11,374 bases of DNA from an uncultured Collinsella sp. (GCA_900544755.1 UQWQ01000066.1:1-11374), one strand, 5' to 3'. Positions 1 to 7,790 are shown, counted from the stretch's first letter. Program-made: numbers and translations. Notes: generated by a model not told the origin, from the letters alone.

Positions 1-75
1 AGGTCTCACGCTGGGCGCATCGAAACCGCGCTCGCTGACATCGGTGCCGGCTACCGCCAAGAAGCCTTCGAGTAA
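1..75 (+). CDS. Possible 3' end of an upstream gene (partial, unidentified)
   Basis: The first forward frame is open from the window edge to a TAA at 73-75 and would encode 24 residues ending in AGYRQEAFE. Its codons mostly end in C or G, as in the real genes here, so it may be the tail of the gene before ftsQ. In related clusters that gene is often a mur gene, but I see no motif that identifies it. It would overlap the proposed ftsQ start by 32 nt. The ftsQ frame is also open to the window edge, so this fragment may not be coding. Confidence 0.3.
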   Translation, partial: RSHAGRIETALADIGAGYRQEAFE

Positions 76-952
76 AAAAGGTTTCAACCCGTTATCTTCA
101 CTTGGAGCGATGGCAAATAAAACATCAGATGCCGCTTCTGTCGTTACAGGCAAAGGCAAAATCGTGGGCGGCGTTCTGGCCGTCTTGGCCGTGCTCGTCG
201 TCGTTGCCATCGTGGTGATCAACTCTGGACTGTTTACTGCCACTGATATTCAGATTCAAGGCAGCGAGCATGTGACGAAGCACGATGCTATCCAGCTGAT
301 CGACTTGCCCGAGGGAACGTCGCTTTTTAACGTCGATCCCGACCAGATTACCGAGGATCTCAAGCAGAACCCGTGGGTTTCGGGCGTGGATGTCCAGCGC
401 CAGTTTCCCCATACGCTTATCATCACGCCGACGGAGCGTAAAGTTATCGCCATTGCGTATATCAGCTCCGACGACCTTGCCTGGGCTATCGGAGACGATG
501 ACACCTGGATCGCCCCGCTGTCGACGTCGGTCGAAGTGGACGACCAGGGCAACGTCATCACGACAGGGCAGGGCTCAAATACCTTGACCGGAATCGATGC
601 CGCGCTGGCGCTCGCCAAGCATTATGGCGCGGTGTTGTTGACTGATGTCTCGGCGGATGTCGCTCCGGTTTCCGGCCAGGCGGTGAACTCCAAAGCCGTT
701 AAGGCCGGCCTGGATTATGTGCGTGGTTTTTCGAGCGAGTTCTTGGGACAAGTCAAGGATATTTCCACGCCTTCGGTCGAAGCCATCTCGGCAAACCTTA
801 ATAACGGCATTGAGGTGTCGCTGGGCGATTCGGACGATATCGCCAAGAAGGAACGCGTAGTCACCAAGTTGCTTTCGCAGGTAGAGGGCGTAACGTATAT
901 CAATGTGCGCTCTCCGGGCAACTACACATTTAGGAATGCTCCGACCTCGTAG
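44..952 (+). CDS. ftsQ: Cell division protein FtsQ (POTRA domain)
   Basis: FtsQ is a bitopic membrane protein of the divisome. In well-studied species it works with FtsB and FtsL to license septal peptidoglycan synthesis. The protein has a basic cytoplasmic N-terminus (residues 1-39), one hydrophobic membrane segment (about 40-59), then a POTRA domain (about 64-135) beginning FTATDIQIQGSEHV and containing LPEGTSLFNVD and the family-typical NPWVSGVDVQRQFP. The rest is the extracellular beta domain. Length (302 aa) is normal. The GTG start at 44 has no clear Shine-Dalgarno sequence and the frame is open upstream. ATG at 110 is an alternative, but its GGAG lies only 2 nt away, so the N-terminus is uncertain. 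Position just before ftsZ supports the name. No terminator is seen before ftsZ. Confidence 0.9.
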   Translation: MPATAKKPSSKKGFNPLSSLGAMANKTSDAASVVTGKGKIVGGVLAVLAVLVVVAIVVINSGLFTATDIQIQGSEHVTKHDAIQLIDLPEGTSLFNVDPDQITEDLKQNPWVSGVDVQRQFPHTLIITPTERKVIAIAYISSDDLAWAIGDDDTWIAPLSTSVEVDDQGNVITTGQGSNTLTGIDAALALAKHYGAVLLTDVSADVAPVSGQAVNSKAVKAGLDYVRGFSSEFLGQVKDISTPSVEAISANLNNGIEVSLGDSDDIAKKERVVTKLLSQVEGVTYINVRSPGNYTFRNAPTS

Positions 953-1151
953 CGCTGGTTGATGCTTTGTTGAGGGGCCATACCACGCCGTTTATCTGGT
1001 TTGTTTGGTTTTCACGGTCAATTATTTGACTGATACGTTCATAATGTGCAAACATAATACGGTTTACCTTTGCATTTACTTTCAACCTGAAGGTTAATGT
1101 GCGCAGGGGTCGACCCATGCTATGGCTATAACCTTTGTTCGGAGGACCGAC
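953..1151 (+). promoter_or_regulatory. ftsZ leader/promoter region with two short dyads
   Basis: This 199-bp gap is more AT-rich than the flanking genes and probably holds a promoter for ftsZ. A -35-like TTGACT (1026-1031) and CATAAT hexamers (1040-1045 and 1053-1058) are visible, but their spacings (8 and 21 bp) are not standard, so no promoter is assigned. Two dyads lie closer to the gene: AACCT-GA-AGGTT (1084-1095) and a perfect palindrome GGGTCGACCC (1107-1116). ACCTTTG occurs twice (1066-1072 and 1131-1137). No terminator for ftsQ is visible, so read-through into ftsZ is possible. Confidence 0.35.
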
Positions 1152-2306
1152 ATGCACGAGACAGAGATCAACAACTACCTTGCCGTCATTAAGGTGGTCG
1201 GCGTCGGCGGCGGCGGTACCAACGCGGTCAATCGAATGATCGAAGAGGGCATCCGCGGCGTCGAGTTTGTTGCCATCAACACCGATGCTCAGGCACTCGC
1301 GATCTCTGATGCCGATATCAAGGTGCACATCGGCACCGACCTTACCCGCGGCCTGGGCGCCGGCGCCAATCCCGAGGTTGGCCGCAAGGCTGCCGATGAG
1401 TCCCGCGACGACATCGCCGAGGCGCTCGCTGGCGCCGACATGGTGTTTATCACCTGCGGCGAGGGCGGCGGCACCGGTACCGGCGCTGCTCCCATCGTTG
1501 CCGATATCGCGATGAACGAGGTCGGCGCACTGACCGTCGCCGTCGTGACCAAGCCCTTCACCTTCGAGGGCCGCAAGCGTAAGAAGAGCGCCGAGGAGGG
1601 CATCAAGACCCTCTCCGATTGCGTCGACACCATGATCGTCATCCCTAACGATAAGCTGCTCGACATCGCCGAGAAGAAGACCACCATGCTCGAGGCCTTC
1701 GCGATTGCCGATGGCGTCCTTTCCCAGGGCACCCAGGGCATCACCGACCTCATCACCGTCCCCGGTATCATCAACCTGGACTTCGCCGATGTTAAGACCA
1801 TCATGAAGCAGGCCGGTACCGCCATGATGGGTATCGGTACCTCTTCTGGGGATACTCGTGCCGTCGACGCTGCCCAGCAGGCCATCTCCAGCCCGCTGCT
1901 CGAGAGCTCCATCGATGGTGCCACGCGCGTGCTGCTCTCCATCGCCGGTTCCAAGGACCTGGGCATCCAGGAGATCAGCGACGCCGCCGACGTTGTCGCC
2001 AACGCCGTCGACCCCGAGGCCAACATCATCTTCGGTACCGTTGTCGACGAGTCCCTGGGCGATCAGGTGCGTATCACCGTCATCGCTACGGGCTTCTCCG
2101 ACTCCAACGTCAACCGTCAGGATGAGCTCTTTGCTGCTCAGCAGTCTCAGAGCAAGGCCGCTGCCTCCGCTGAGCCGCAGCGCACCGCTCCGGCTGCCAG
2201 CCCGGCTCAGGCCGCTCCGACCCGCAACGTCGGTGGTACCGAGCTGCCCAACTTTGGCAACGACCAGTTCGAGCTTCCCGACTTCCTGAAGCGCGGTAGC
2301 TTCTAG
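1152..2306 (+). CDS. ftsZ: Cell division protein FtsZ
   Basis: FtsZ is the tubulin-like GTPase that polymerises into the Z ring at mid-cell. The start is ATG 1152 because GGAGG (1141-1145) lies 6 nt before it. An in-frame ATG at 1122 lacks such a site and would add 10 residues before the usual N-terminus. The 384-aa protein shows GVGGGGTNAVNRM (17-29), NTDAQAL (43-49), the GTP signature GGGTGTG (105-111) and the catalytic T7 loop NLDFADVKTIM. An Ala/Pro/Gln-rich linker precedes the C-terminal peptide ELPDFLKRGSF, the usual docking site for SepF or FtsA. Residues just before the signature read TCGE rather than the common AGM. No ftsA is adjacent, as expected in actinobacteria, and sepF lies downstream. 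A terminator follows at 2329. Confidence 0.98.
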   Translation: MHETEINNYLAVIKVVGVGGGGTNAVNRMIEEGIRGVEFVAINTDAQALAISDADIKVHIGTDLTRGLGAGANPEVGRKAADESRDDIAEALAGADMVFITCGEGGGTGTGAAPIVADIAMNEVGALTVAVVTKPFTFEGRKRKKSAEEGIKTLSDCVDTMIVIPNDKLLDIAEKKTTMLEAFAIADGVLSQGTQGITDLITVPGIINLDFADVKTIMKQAGTAMMGIGTSSGDTRAVDAAQQAISSPLLESSIDGATRVLLSIAGSKDLGIQEISDAADVVANAVDPEANIIFGTVVDESLGDQVRITVIATGFSDSNVNRQDELFAAQQSQSKAAASAEPQRTAPAASPAQAAPTRNVGGTELPNFGNDQFELPDFLKRGSF

Positions 2307-2328
2307 TTCGTTTTTCTCAACGACCTGC

Positions 2329-2365
2329 ACGGGGTGTGTCCATTTGGATGCACCCCGTTTTGTTT
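2329..2365 (+). terminator. Rho-independent terminator after ftsZ
   Basis: A 13-bp stem (2329-2341 with 2346-2358, two G-U pairs) closes a 4-nt ATTT loop. The left arm begins ACGGGGTG and the right arm ends CACCCCGT. TTTTGTTT follows. It starts 22 nt after the ftsZ stop and should separate ftsZ from the pgeF-pst transcript. Confidence 0.9.
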
Positions 2366-2366
2366 C

Positions 2367-2380
2367 TCGTTTGTAAACGA
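2367..2380. promoter_or_regulatory. Operator-like dyad between ftsZ terminator and pgeF
   Basis: TCGTTT-GT-AAACGA is a perfect dyad with 6-bp arms and a 2-nt centre, just past the ftsZ terminator and 137 bp before the pgeF start. It could be a repressor site for the downstream transcript. No regulator can be named from sequence alone. Confidence 0.3.
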
Positions 2381-2395
2381 AAGCCTCCAATCTCC

Positions 2396-2438
2396 TTACG
2401 TTCCCTTTACGTTTGGTCCCTACCGCTGCGGGTATCCT
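2396..2438 (+). promoter_or_regulatory. Candidate PHO box and promoter for pgeF-pst
   Basis: TTACGTT occurs twice (2396-2402 and 2407-2413) with an exact 11-bp period, the periodicity of PhoP half-sites in Bacillus and Streptomyces. The first copy runs on into GTTCCC, partly like the streptomycete GTTCACC core. A weak -10-like TATCCT lies at 2433-2438, which places the second copy over the -35 position, as at PhoP-activated promoters. The match to any published consensus is imperfect. The assignment rests on periodicity, position and the phosphate genes downstream. Confidence 0.35.
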
Positions 2439-2474
2439 TTTAAGGAAGTATGACAGCCGTATAAACGCGGACTG

Positions 2475-2489
2475 CGCGGCGACGCCGCG
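2475..2489 (+). other. GC-rich hairpin in the pgeF 5' leader
   Basis: CGCGGC-GAC-GCCGCG forms a perfect 6-bp stem with a 3-nt loop, 14 nt before the pgeF Shine-Dalgarno. There is no T-run, so it is not a terminator. It may affect leader stability or ribosome access. Confidence 0.45.
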
Positions 2490-2516
2490 GTACTTGTGTT
2501 ATTAGGAGGCTTTAGT

Positions 2517-3317
2517 ATGGCAGCACGTGCGGACAACGTTTCGCGTGTCGACCATGATGGAGTTACGTTGGTGGAGGGCGCGACATCCGATGTCCGCTTT
2601 GCCTTTACCGAGCGCACCGGTGGCGTTTCTGAAGATGCGTACTCCTCGCTCAACCTGGGCTCGCATGTAGGCGATGACCCCTTTGCTGTTCAAGAAAATC
2701 GTCGTCGAGCGCTCGAAGCTATGGGCGCCACTGAGTGCGAGCATAATCTGCTCGTGCCCAATCAGGTACATGGTGACCATATCGTTACGGTGACTTCGAA
2801 CGGCGCCGACGATCTTGAGGCTGTTCGCGAGCAGATTGCCGAGGGCTGCGATGCCATCGTCTGTACGGCCCATGACGTGCCCGTGCTGCTCTGCTTTGCC
2901 GACTGCGTTCCCGTGGTGCTGGTGGCCCCTGGCGGATTTGCCGTGGTGCACTCCGGTTGGAAGGGCACGATTGCACGTATTTCTGCCAAGGCGTGCCAGG
3001 CGCTTTGCGATGCTGCCGGCTGCGATGCGAGCGACGTTTCCGCCTATATCGGCCCCCATATCTTGGCTGACGAATATGAGGTATCCCAGGAACTCATGGA
3101 TCGCTTTGCCGTCGAGTTCTCTTGCATCGATGCGAGTGCCTCTCGCATGCTCGATCTTTCCGCTGCCATTTGTGAGGCGCTGGTAGATGCCGGTGTGGAC
3201 GCGGATAATATCGTGGATACCCAGCTTTCGACTGTGCGTCAGAACGACCGCTTTTATTCCTACCGTAACGAGGACGGCACCTGTGGGCGCCATGCTGCGA
3301 TCGGCGTGATGCTATGA
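2517..3317 (+). CDS. pgeF: Peptidoglycan editing factor PgeF (YfiH/LACC1 family)
   Basis: PgeF proteins form the old multicopper polyphenol oxidoreductase/DUF152 family. E. coli YfiH keeps peptidoglycan composition correct, and family members can act on purine nucleosides with a zinc site. ATG 2517 is chosen because AGGAGG (2504-2509) sits 7 nt upstream; the in-frame GTG at 2496 lies ahead of that site. The 266-aa protein carries the three expected metal ligands: His85 in NQVHG, Cys130 in CFADCVPV and His145 in VVHSGWKG. YIGPHI and the C-terminal YSYRNEDGTCGRHA are also typical. Its place after ftsZ is the normal ylmD position. Its stop overlaps the pstS start (ATGA, 3314-3317), so it is probably translated together with the phosphate genes. 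Confidence 0.93.
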   Translation: MAARADNVSRVDHDGVTLVEGATSDVRFAFTERTGGVSEDAYSSLNLGSHVGDDPFAVQENRRRALEAMGATECEHNLLVPNQVHGDHIVTVTSNGADDLEAVREQIAEGCDAIVCTAHDVPVLLCFADCVPVVLVAPGGFAVVHSGWKGTIARISAKACQALCDAAGCDASDVSAYIGPHILADEYEVSQELMDRFAVEFSCIDASASRMLDLSAAICEALVDAGVDADNIVDTQLSTVRQNDRFYSYRNEDGTCGRHAAIGVML

Positions 3318-4150
3318 GAAAGATCGTATCGGTCCTGAGCGCCGCTGTGCTTACGCTTACGCTGTGCGCCTGTTCTTCGGGATCTTCTACCTCTTCCATT
3401 ACTGTGGCCGGCTCCACGACCTGCCTTCCTATCGCCGAAATTGCGGCAGAGGGCTTTAAGGAGGAGACCGGCATCGACGTGCTCGTTTCCGGTTTGGGCT
3501 CTTCCGCTGGCATCGAAGCCGTCAGCGCTGGCACGGCCGATATCGCCAGCTCCTCCCGTGGACTCAATGCCGACGAACAGGATCTGGGCCTGACTCCCAT
3601 CGTCATTGCCCACGACGGTATCGCGGTCATCGTGAACGAAGACAACCCCGTCGATAACCTCTCGACCGAGCAGCTCCGCGATATCTATGCCGGCAAGATC
3701 ACCAACTGGAAAGAAGTCGGTGGCGAGGACCTGAGGATTCAGGTTATCAACCGAGATGAGGCGTCTGGCACGCGTGAAGCCTTCCGCACCATCGTGATGG
3801 ACGGCACCCCGTTCGATCGCCGCTCCGCCGTTCTTTCGGGCACGGGCCAGGTGCGCGACGTGGTATCTCGTTCGCGCGGGGCTATCGGCTACATTTCGCT
3901 GGGCTTCGTCGATAGCCTCAACGCCAAGACCTCGGTCAAGGCCGTCTCGGTCAATCATGTTGAGGCGTCCGAGAAGACGGTCGCGAGTGGCGGCTATCCC
4001 ATCTCGCGCGACCTTTACTTCTTTGTGAAGGGTGCGCCTTCGCAGCGGGCGCAGGATTACATCGACTACGTGACGTCCGAAAAGATGGACAAGCAGATTC
4101 GCGAGGCGGGCTTTATTCCCGTCACCAACGACGAGAAGGGGAGTGAGTAG
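3314..4150 (+). CDS. pstS: Phosphate ABC transporter substrate-binding lipoprotein PstS
   Basis: PstS captures inorganic phosphate outside the membrane and delivers it to PstC-PstA. The N-terminus is a lipoprotein signal: basic MRK, a hydrophobic core and lipobox LCAC with Cys20 as the lipidated residue, followed by a Ser/Gly linker. Phosphate-contacting motifs are visible: AGSTTCLPIAE after the linker, GLGSSAGIEAVSAGTADIA, the S/R-rich SSSRGL and DEASGTREAF. The sequence also has the family-typical LRDIYAGKITNWKEVGG. Length (278 aa) is at the short end for the family but complete. The start codon overlaps the pgeF stop by 4 nt, with no room for its own promoter in the gap. pstC follows one nucleotide after the stop. 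Confidence 0.96.
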   Translation: MRKIVSVLSAAVLTLTLCACSSGSSTSSITVAGSTTCLPIAEIAAEGFKEETGIDVLVSGLGSSAGIEAVSAGTADIASSSRGLNADEQDLGLTPIVIAHDGIAVIVNEDNPVDNLSTEQLRDIYAGKITNWKEVGGEDLRIQVINRDEASGTREAFRTIVMDGTPFDRRSAVLSGTGQVRDVVSRSRGAIGYISLGFVDSLNAKTSVKAVSVNHVEASEKTVASGGYPISRDLYFFVKGAPSQRAQDYIDYVTSEKMDKQIREAGFIPVTNDEKGSE

Positions 4151-4151
4151 C

Positions 4152-5078
4152 ATGGAAGCACAGGAAAACTCCCAGACTGAGCAGAATGCTCAGGCGCCCA
4201 AGAAGCGCGAGCTGGCGCTCGTATCGCGCAGCACCTATATCAAGGAGAAGGCGCTGCAGTGGATTTTCTTTGCCTGCGCGTTCTTGGCGGTTGTTACCGT
4301 CATCCTGATTTTTGTCTTTACCACGTACTCGGCGCTGCCCGTCTTTACCGACATCGGTCTGGCGGACTTCTTTAGCTTTACGTGGGCGCCCTCTGAGGGC
4401 CACTACGGCATCGTGTCGCTGCTTGCCGGCTCGGGTCTGGTGACCGTCGGTGCGCTCGCCATGGGTGTGCCCCTAGGCGTGGGCACGGCCGTGTATCTGG
4501 TCGAGATCGCCAGCAAGCGCGTGCGCAAGCTCATCAGCCCTGCCGTTGACCTGTTGGCCGGCATCCCTTCTATCATCTATGGCTTCTTTGGCATGATCAT
4601 CATCCGTCCGTTTATCGCGCAACTGACCGGTGGTCTTGGTTTTGGTGCGCTGACGGCGTGGTTCGTGCTTGCCATCATGATCGTCCCTACCATCACCACG
4701 CTCACCATCGATGCCCTCAATTCCATTCCCATGGGTATTCGCGAGGCATCGTATGCCATGGGTGCTACTAAGTGGCAGACCATCTATAAGGTCGTGCTAC
4801 CTGCCGCCAAGCTGGGTATCGTGGATGCCATCGTGCTGGGTATGGGCCGTGCCATCGGCGAGACCATGGCCGTGCTCATGGTCGTGGGTAACGCCCCGGT
4901 TATTCCCGACAGCATTGCGAGCCCCATCTCGACGCTCACGAGCCAGATCGCGCTCGACATGAGCTATTCCTCGGGTCTGCACCGCTCGGCGCTGTTCGGC
5001 ATGGGCGTGGTCCTGTTTATCATCTCCGCCACGCTGGTGGGCATCGTCCGTCTGATTTCCAAGAAGAAGAGGGGGTAG
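4152..5078 (+). CDS. pstC: Phosphate ABC transporter permease PstC
   Basis: PstC is one of two membrane subunits forming the phosphate channel. ATG 4152 is preferred over an in-frame GTG at 4143 because AAGGGGAG (4136-4143) lies 8 nt before it. The 308-aa protein has a charged Gln/Glu-rich N-terminus, then about six membrane segments (near 37-58, 85-115, 130-155, 163-190, 222-250 and 280-302). The cytoplasmic coupling loop begins REASYAMGATKWQTIYKVVLP (about 197-217) and contacts the ATPase. GRAIGETMA, conserved in Pst permeases, follows. The gene begins one nucleotide after the pstS stop and ends 3 nt before pstA, so it is tightly operonic. Confidence 0.96.
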   Translation: MEAQENSQTEQNAQAPKKRELALVSRSTYIKEKALQWIFFACAFLAVVTVILIFVFTTYSALPVFTDIGLADFFSFTWAPSEGHYGIVSLLAGSGLVTVGALAMGVPLGVGTAVYLVEIASKRVRKLISPAVDLLAGIPSIIYGFFGMIIIRPFIAQLTGGLGFGALTAWFVLAIMIVPTITTLTIDALNSIPMGIREASYAMGATKWQTIYKVVLPAAKLGIVDAIVLGMGRAIGETMAVLMVVGNAPVIPDSIASPISTLTSQIALDMSYSSGLHRSALFGMGVVLFIISATLVGIVRLISKKKRG

Positions 5079-5081
5079 GCT

Positions 5082-5987
5082 ATGTCCGATTCCGTTGACA
5101 CGACGGTCGATACGACCTCGTCGCGCGAGCGCATCAAGCGTGCCCTTTCCCATGGCAAGAAGGGCCGCATCAACAAGGACCTGTCCAACAAGATCATGCT
5201 TGGCGTGTTCCGTGCCGCGGCATACATCACCACGCTGGTGCTTGTCGCTATCATCGCCTATGTGGTCATTAACGGCCTGCCGCATATCTCGCTCGACTTT
5301 ATCTTCGGTTGGCCCCAGGGCGTCAACGCCGAGGGCGGAATTTGGCCCACGATCGTCTCGACCGTCTATGTGACGGCGCTCGCCATGCTTATCTGCACGC
5401 CGATTGCTGTGCTGGCAGCCGTCTATCTGGCCGAGTACGCCAAGCAGGGCAAGGTCGTCGAGCTCATTCGCTACGCTGCTGACGCTTTGGCCTCGGTGCC
5501 CTCCATCGTTATGGGCCTGTTTGGCTACGCCTTGTTTGTCGAGGCCATGGGCCTGGGCCTTTCGATGGTCTCGGCCGCTCTGGCGCTCGCGCTCTTGATG
5601 CTTCCCATCGTCATGCGCACCACCGAAGAGGCCATTCGCGCCGTCCCGCGCTATATCCGTTGGGGCGCGTACGGCCTGGGCGCCACCAAGTGGCAGGTTG
5701 TCTCCAAGATTGTGCTTCCTTCTGCCTTTGGCCGTATTGCCACGGGCATCGTCCTCGCCATCGGTCGCGCCATTGGCGAGACCGCGGTGGTGCTCTACAC
5801 CATGGGCCAAGCCATCAATCTACCTATCTCGCCGCTCGATTCCGGCCGCCCCATGACGGTTCACCTGTACCTGCTTGCCAACGACGGCATCAACATGAAC
5901 GCAGCCTACGGCACCGCGCTCTTGCTGATGGTGATCATTCTGGCCTTCAACCTGTTTGCGCGCTTCCTGTCGCGCAAGCGTCGCTAG
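5082..5987 (+). CDS. pstA: Phosphate ABC transporter permease PstA
   Basis: PstA pairs with PstC to form the phosphate translocation pore. AGAGGGGG (5068-5075) lies 6 nt before ATG 5082. The 301-aa product has a hydrophilic, Thr/Ser and Lys/Arg-rich N-terminus of about 40 residues, then six predicted membrane segments beginning near 45-65. Family landmarks are GGIWPTIVSTVYVT (85-98), ASVPSIVMGLFGY, the coupling loop GLGATKWQVVSKIVLP (198-213) and GRAIGETAVVLYTMG. It differs from PstC in the GGIWPT region, typical of PstA. It starts 3 nt after pstC and pstB follows after 12 nt. Confidence 0.96.
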   Translation: MSDSVDTTVDTTSSRERIKRALSHGKKGRINKDLSNKIMLGVFRAAAYITTLVLVAIIAYVVINGLPHISLDFIFGWPQGVNAEGGIWPTIVSTVYVTALAMLICTPIAVLAAVYLAEYAKQGKVVELIRYAADALASVPSIVMGLFGYALFVEAMGLGLSMVSAALALALLMLPIVMRTTEEAIRAVPRYIRWGAYGLGATKWQVVSKIVLPSAFGRIATGIVLAIGRAIGETAVVLYTMGQAINLPISPLDSGRPMTVHLYLLANDGINMNAAYGTALLLMVIILAFNLFARFLSRKRR

Positions 5988-5999
5988 TTAAGGAGTCCC

Positions 6000-6803
<804 letters not shown>

Positions 6804-6895
6804 TTGGTGCGACTAGTCCCAAGCCGATCGGACCTAGTCCGGTGCGTATTCACTGTGCGGGCGGCATGACCGCACCCAACTGATTGGAGTGAACC
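6804..6895 (+). promoter_or_regulatory. pstB-phoU spacer with direct repeats and a hairpin
   Basis: The spacer contains CTAGTCC twice (6813-6819 and 6834-6840), 21 bp apart, which is two helical turns. GGTGCG also recurs (6806 and 6841), as does CTGATTGG (6800 and 6880). A hairpin with arms GTGCGG (6855-6860) and CCGCAC (6870-6875) follows, with no T-run. These could mark a regulator site or an RNA element that tunes phoU against pstB. No promoter hexamers are convincing. Confidence 0.3.
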
Positions 6896-7753
6896 ATGCG
6901 CAAACTGTTTTCCCGTCAGCTCGTCGAGGCCCGTCACGAGATGCTGAGCATCTATGAGGCCGTCGATCTGGCCCTCCACGATGCCGTGAAGGCCTATGTG
7001 ACCGATGACCGCAAGCTCGCCACCAAGACCAAGAAGCGCACGCTTTCGATTGACGCGCGCTGCGCCAACCTGGAGGCCGTCTGCTACAACCTGATCGCCA
7101 CGCAGTCACCGGTCGCCTCCGACTTCCGCCTGCTTCAGACGATCATCTACGTCGACTTTAACCTGCAGCGCATGACCGACAAGGTTCGCCAGATCTGCCG
7201 TGCCACGCGCCACATGATCAAAGCCGACATCTCGCTGCCCAAAGAGCTCGTCGGTACGGTCGAGGCCGAGGCCGAGGCCGTCTACCAGGTGTTGGGCTCG
7301 TCGCTTTCCGCGCTCGTCACCAATGACATGTCCATCATCTGCAACCTGGCCGTCGAGGACGAGCCAGTGCACGCCGCCTACGAGAAGTTCTTCCGCACCT
7401 TTAACCGTATGGATACGGGCGACTTTATGGACGACGACAGCAACTATGACGACCTGCGCCGCGCCATCATGGTTTCGCGCTACCTCGATCGCATCGCTTC
7501 CATTTCCATTGATGCCGCTTGCCGTCTGACCTTCCTGTTGACTGGTCAGCGTATGAACGCCGGCGATATCGCCCGTGTGGACGAGGATGAGCTCGAGAGC
7601 ATGCGCGTGCCTTCGGGCGAGGGTGTTATCATGAGGCCCGCCGTCGACGCGCGTTACGTTGCCAAGGTGCCCGCCAACGAGGTCAGCGAGGGTCTTCGCT
7701 ACCTGCTCGATCATCTTGAGGACGAGGACGATGGCGAGGACGACGAGGAGTAA
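6896..7753 (+). CDS. phoU: Phosphate signalling regulator PhoU, with C-terminal extension
   Basis: PhoU links Pst transporter status to phosphate signalling and limits phosphate uptake. GGAG (6886-6889) sits 6 nt before ATG 6896. The protein has two helical PhoU repeats: the first includes QSPVASDFRLLQTIIYVDFNLQ, and the second includes RRAIMVSRYLDRI and ends near LTGQ (about 217). The metal-binding ExxxD motifs are altered: QRMTD (91-95) in repeat one and DRIAS (198-202) in repeat two. At 285 aa it is longer than the usual 215-240. The excess is a tail of about 65 residues ending in a run of Asp and Glu (EDEDDGEDDEE). A further acidic stretch, DFMDDDSNYDD, lies between the repeats. As last gene of the pst operon its identity is firm. 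Confidence 0.93.
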   Translation: MRKLFSRQLVEARHEMLSIYEAVDLALHDAVKAYVTDDRKLATKTKKRTLSIDARCANLEAVCYNLIATQSPVASDFRLLQTIIYVDFNLQRMTDKVRQICRATRHMIKADISLPKELVGTVEAEAEAVYQVLGSSLSALVTNDMSIICNLAVEDEPVHAAYEKFFRTFNRMDTGDFMDDDSNYDDLRRAIMVSRYLDRIASISIDAACRLTFLLTGQRMNAGDIARVDEDELESMRVPSGEGVIMRPAVDARYVAKVPANEVSEGLRYLLDHLEDEDDGEDDEE

Positions 7754-7790
7754 GTGACCCCGTTCGTCGAAAGATTGTAAATACCTAAGT

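Noticed and set aside
1026..1058. TTGACT with CATAAT as a standard ftsZ promoter
   Set aside because: The spacing is 8 or 21 bp, outside the 15-19 bp range, so it is mentioned only as a candidate.
1122..1151. Earlier ATG for ftsZ
   Set aside because: It would place GGAGG inside the coding region and add residues absent from typical FtsZ N-termini.
930..2390. Long minus-strand open frame (about 486 codons) opposite ftsZ
   Set aside because: It lies fully antisense to ftsZ, is Gly/Asp/Val-rich with no recognisable domain, and results from GC-biased third positions.
4797..5810. Long minus-strand open frame opposite pstC and pstA
   Set aside because: It has a His/Asp/Arg/Gly-rich composition with no domain and is antisense to two clear permeases.
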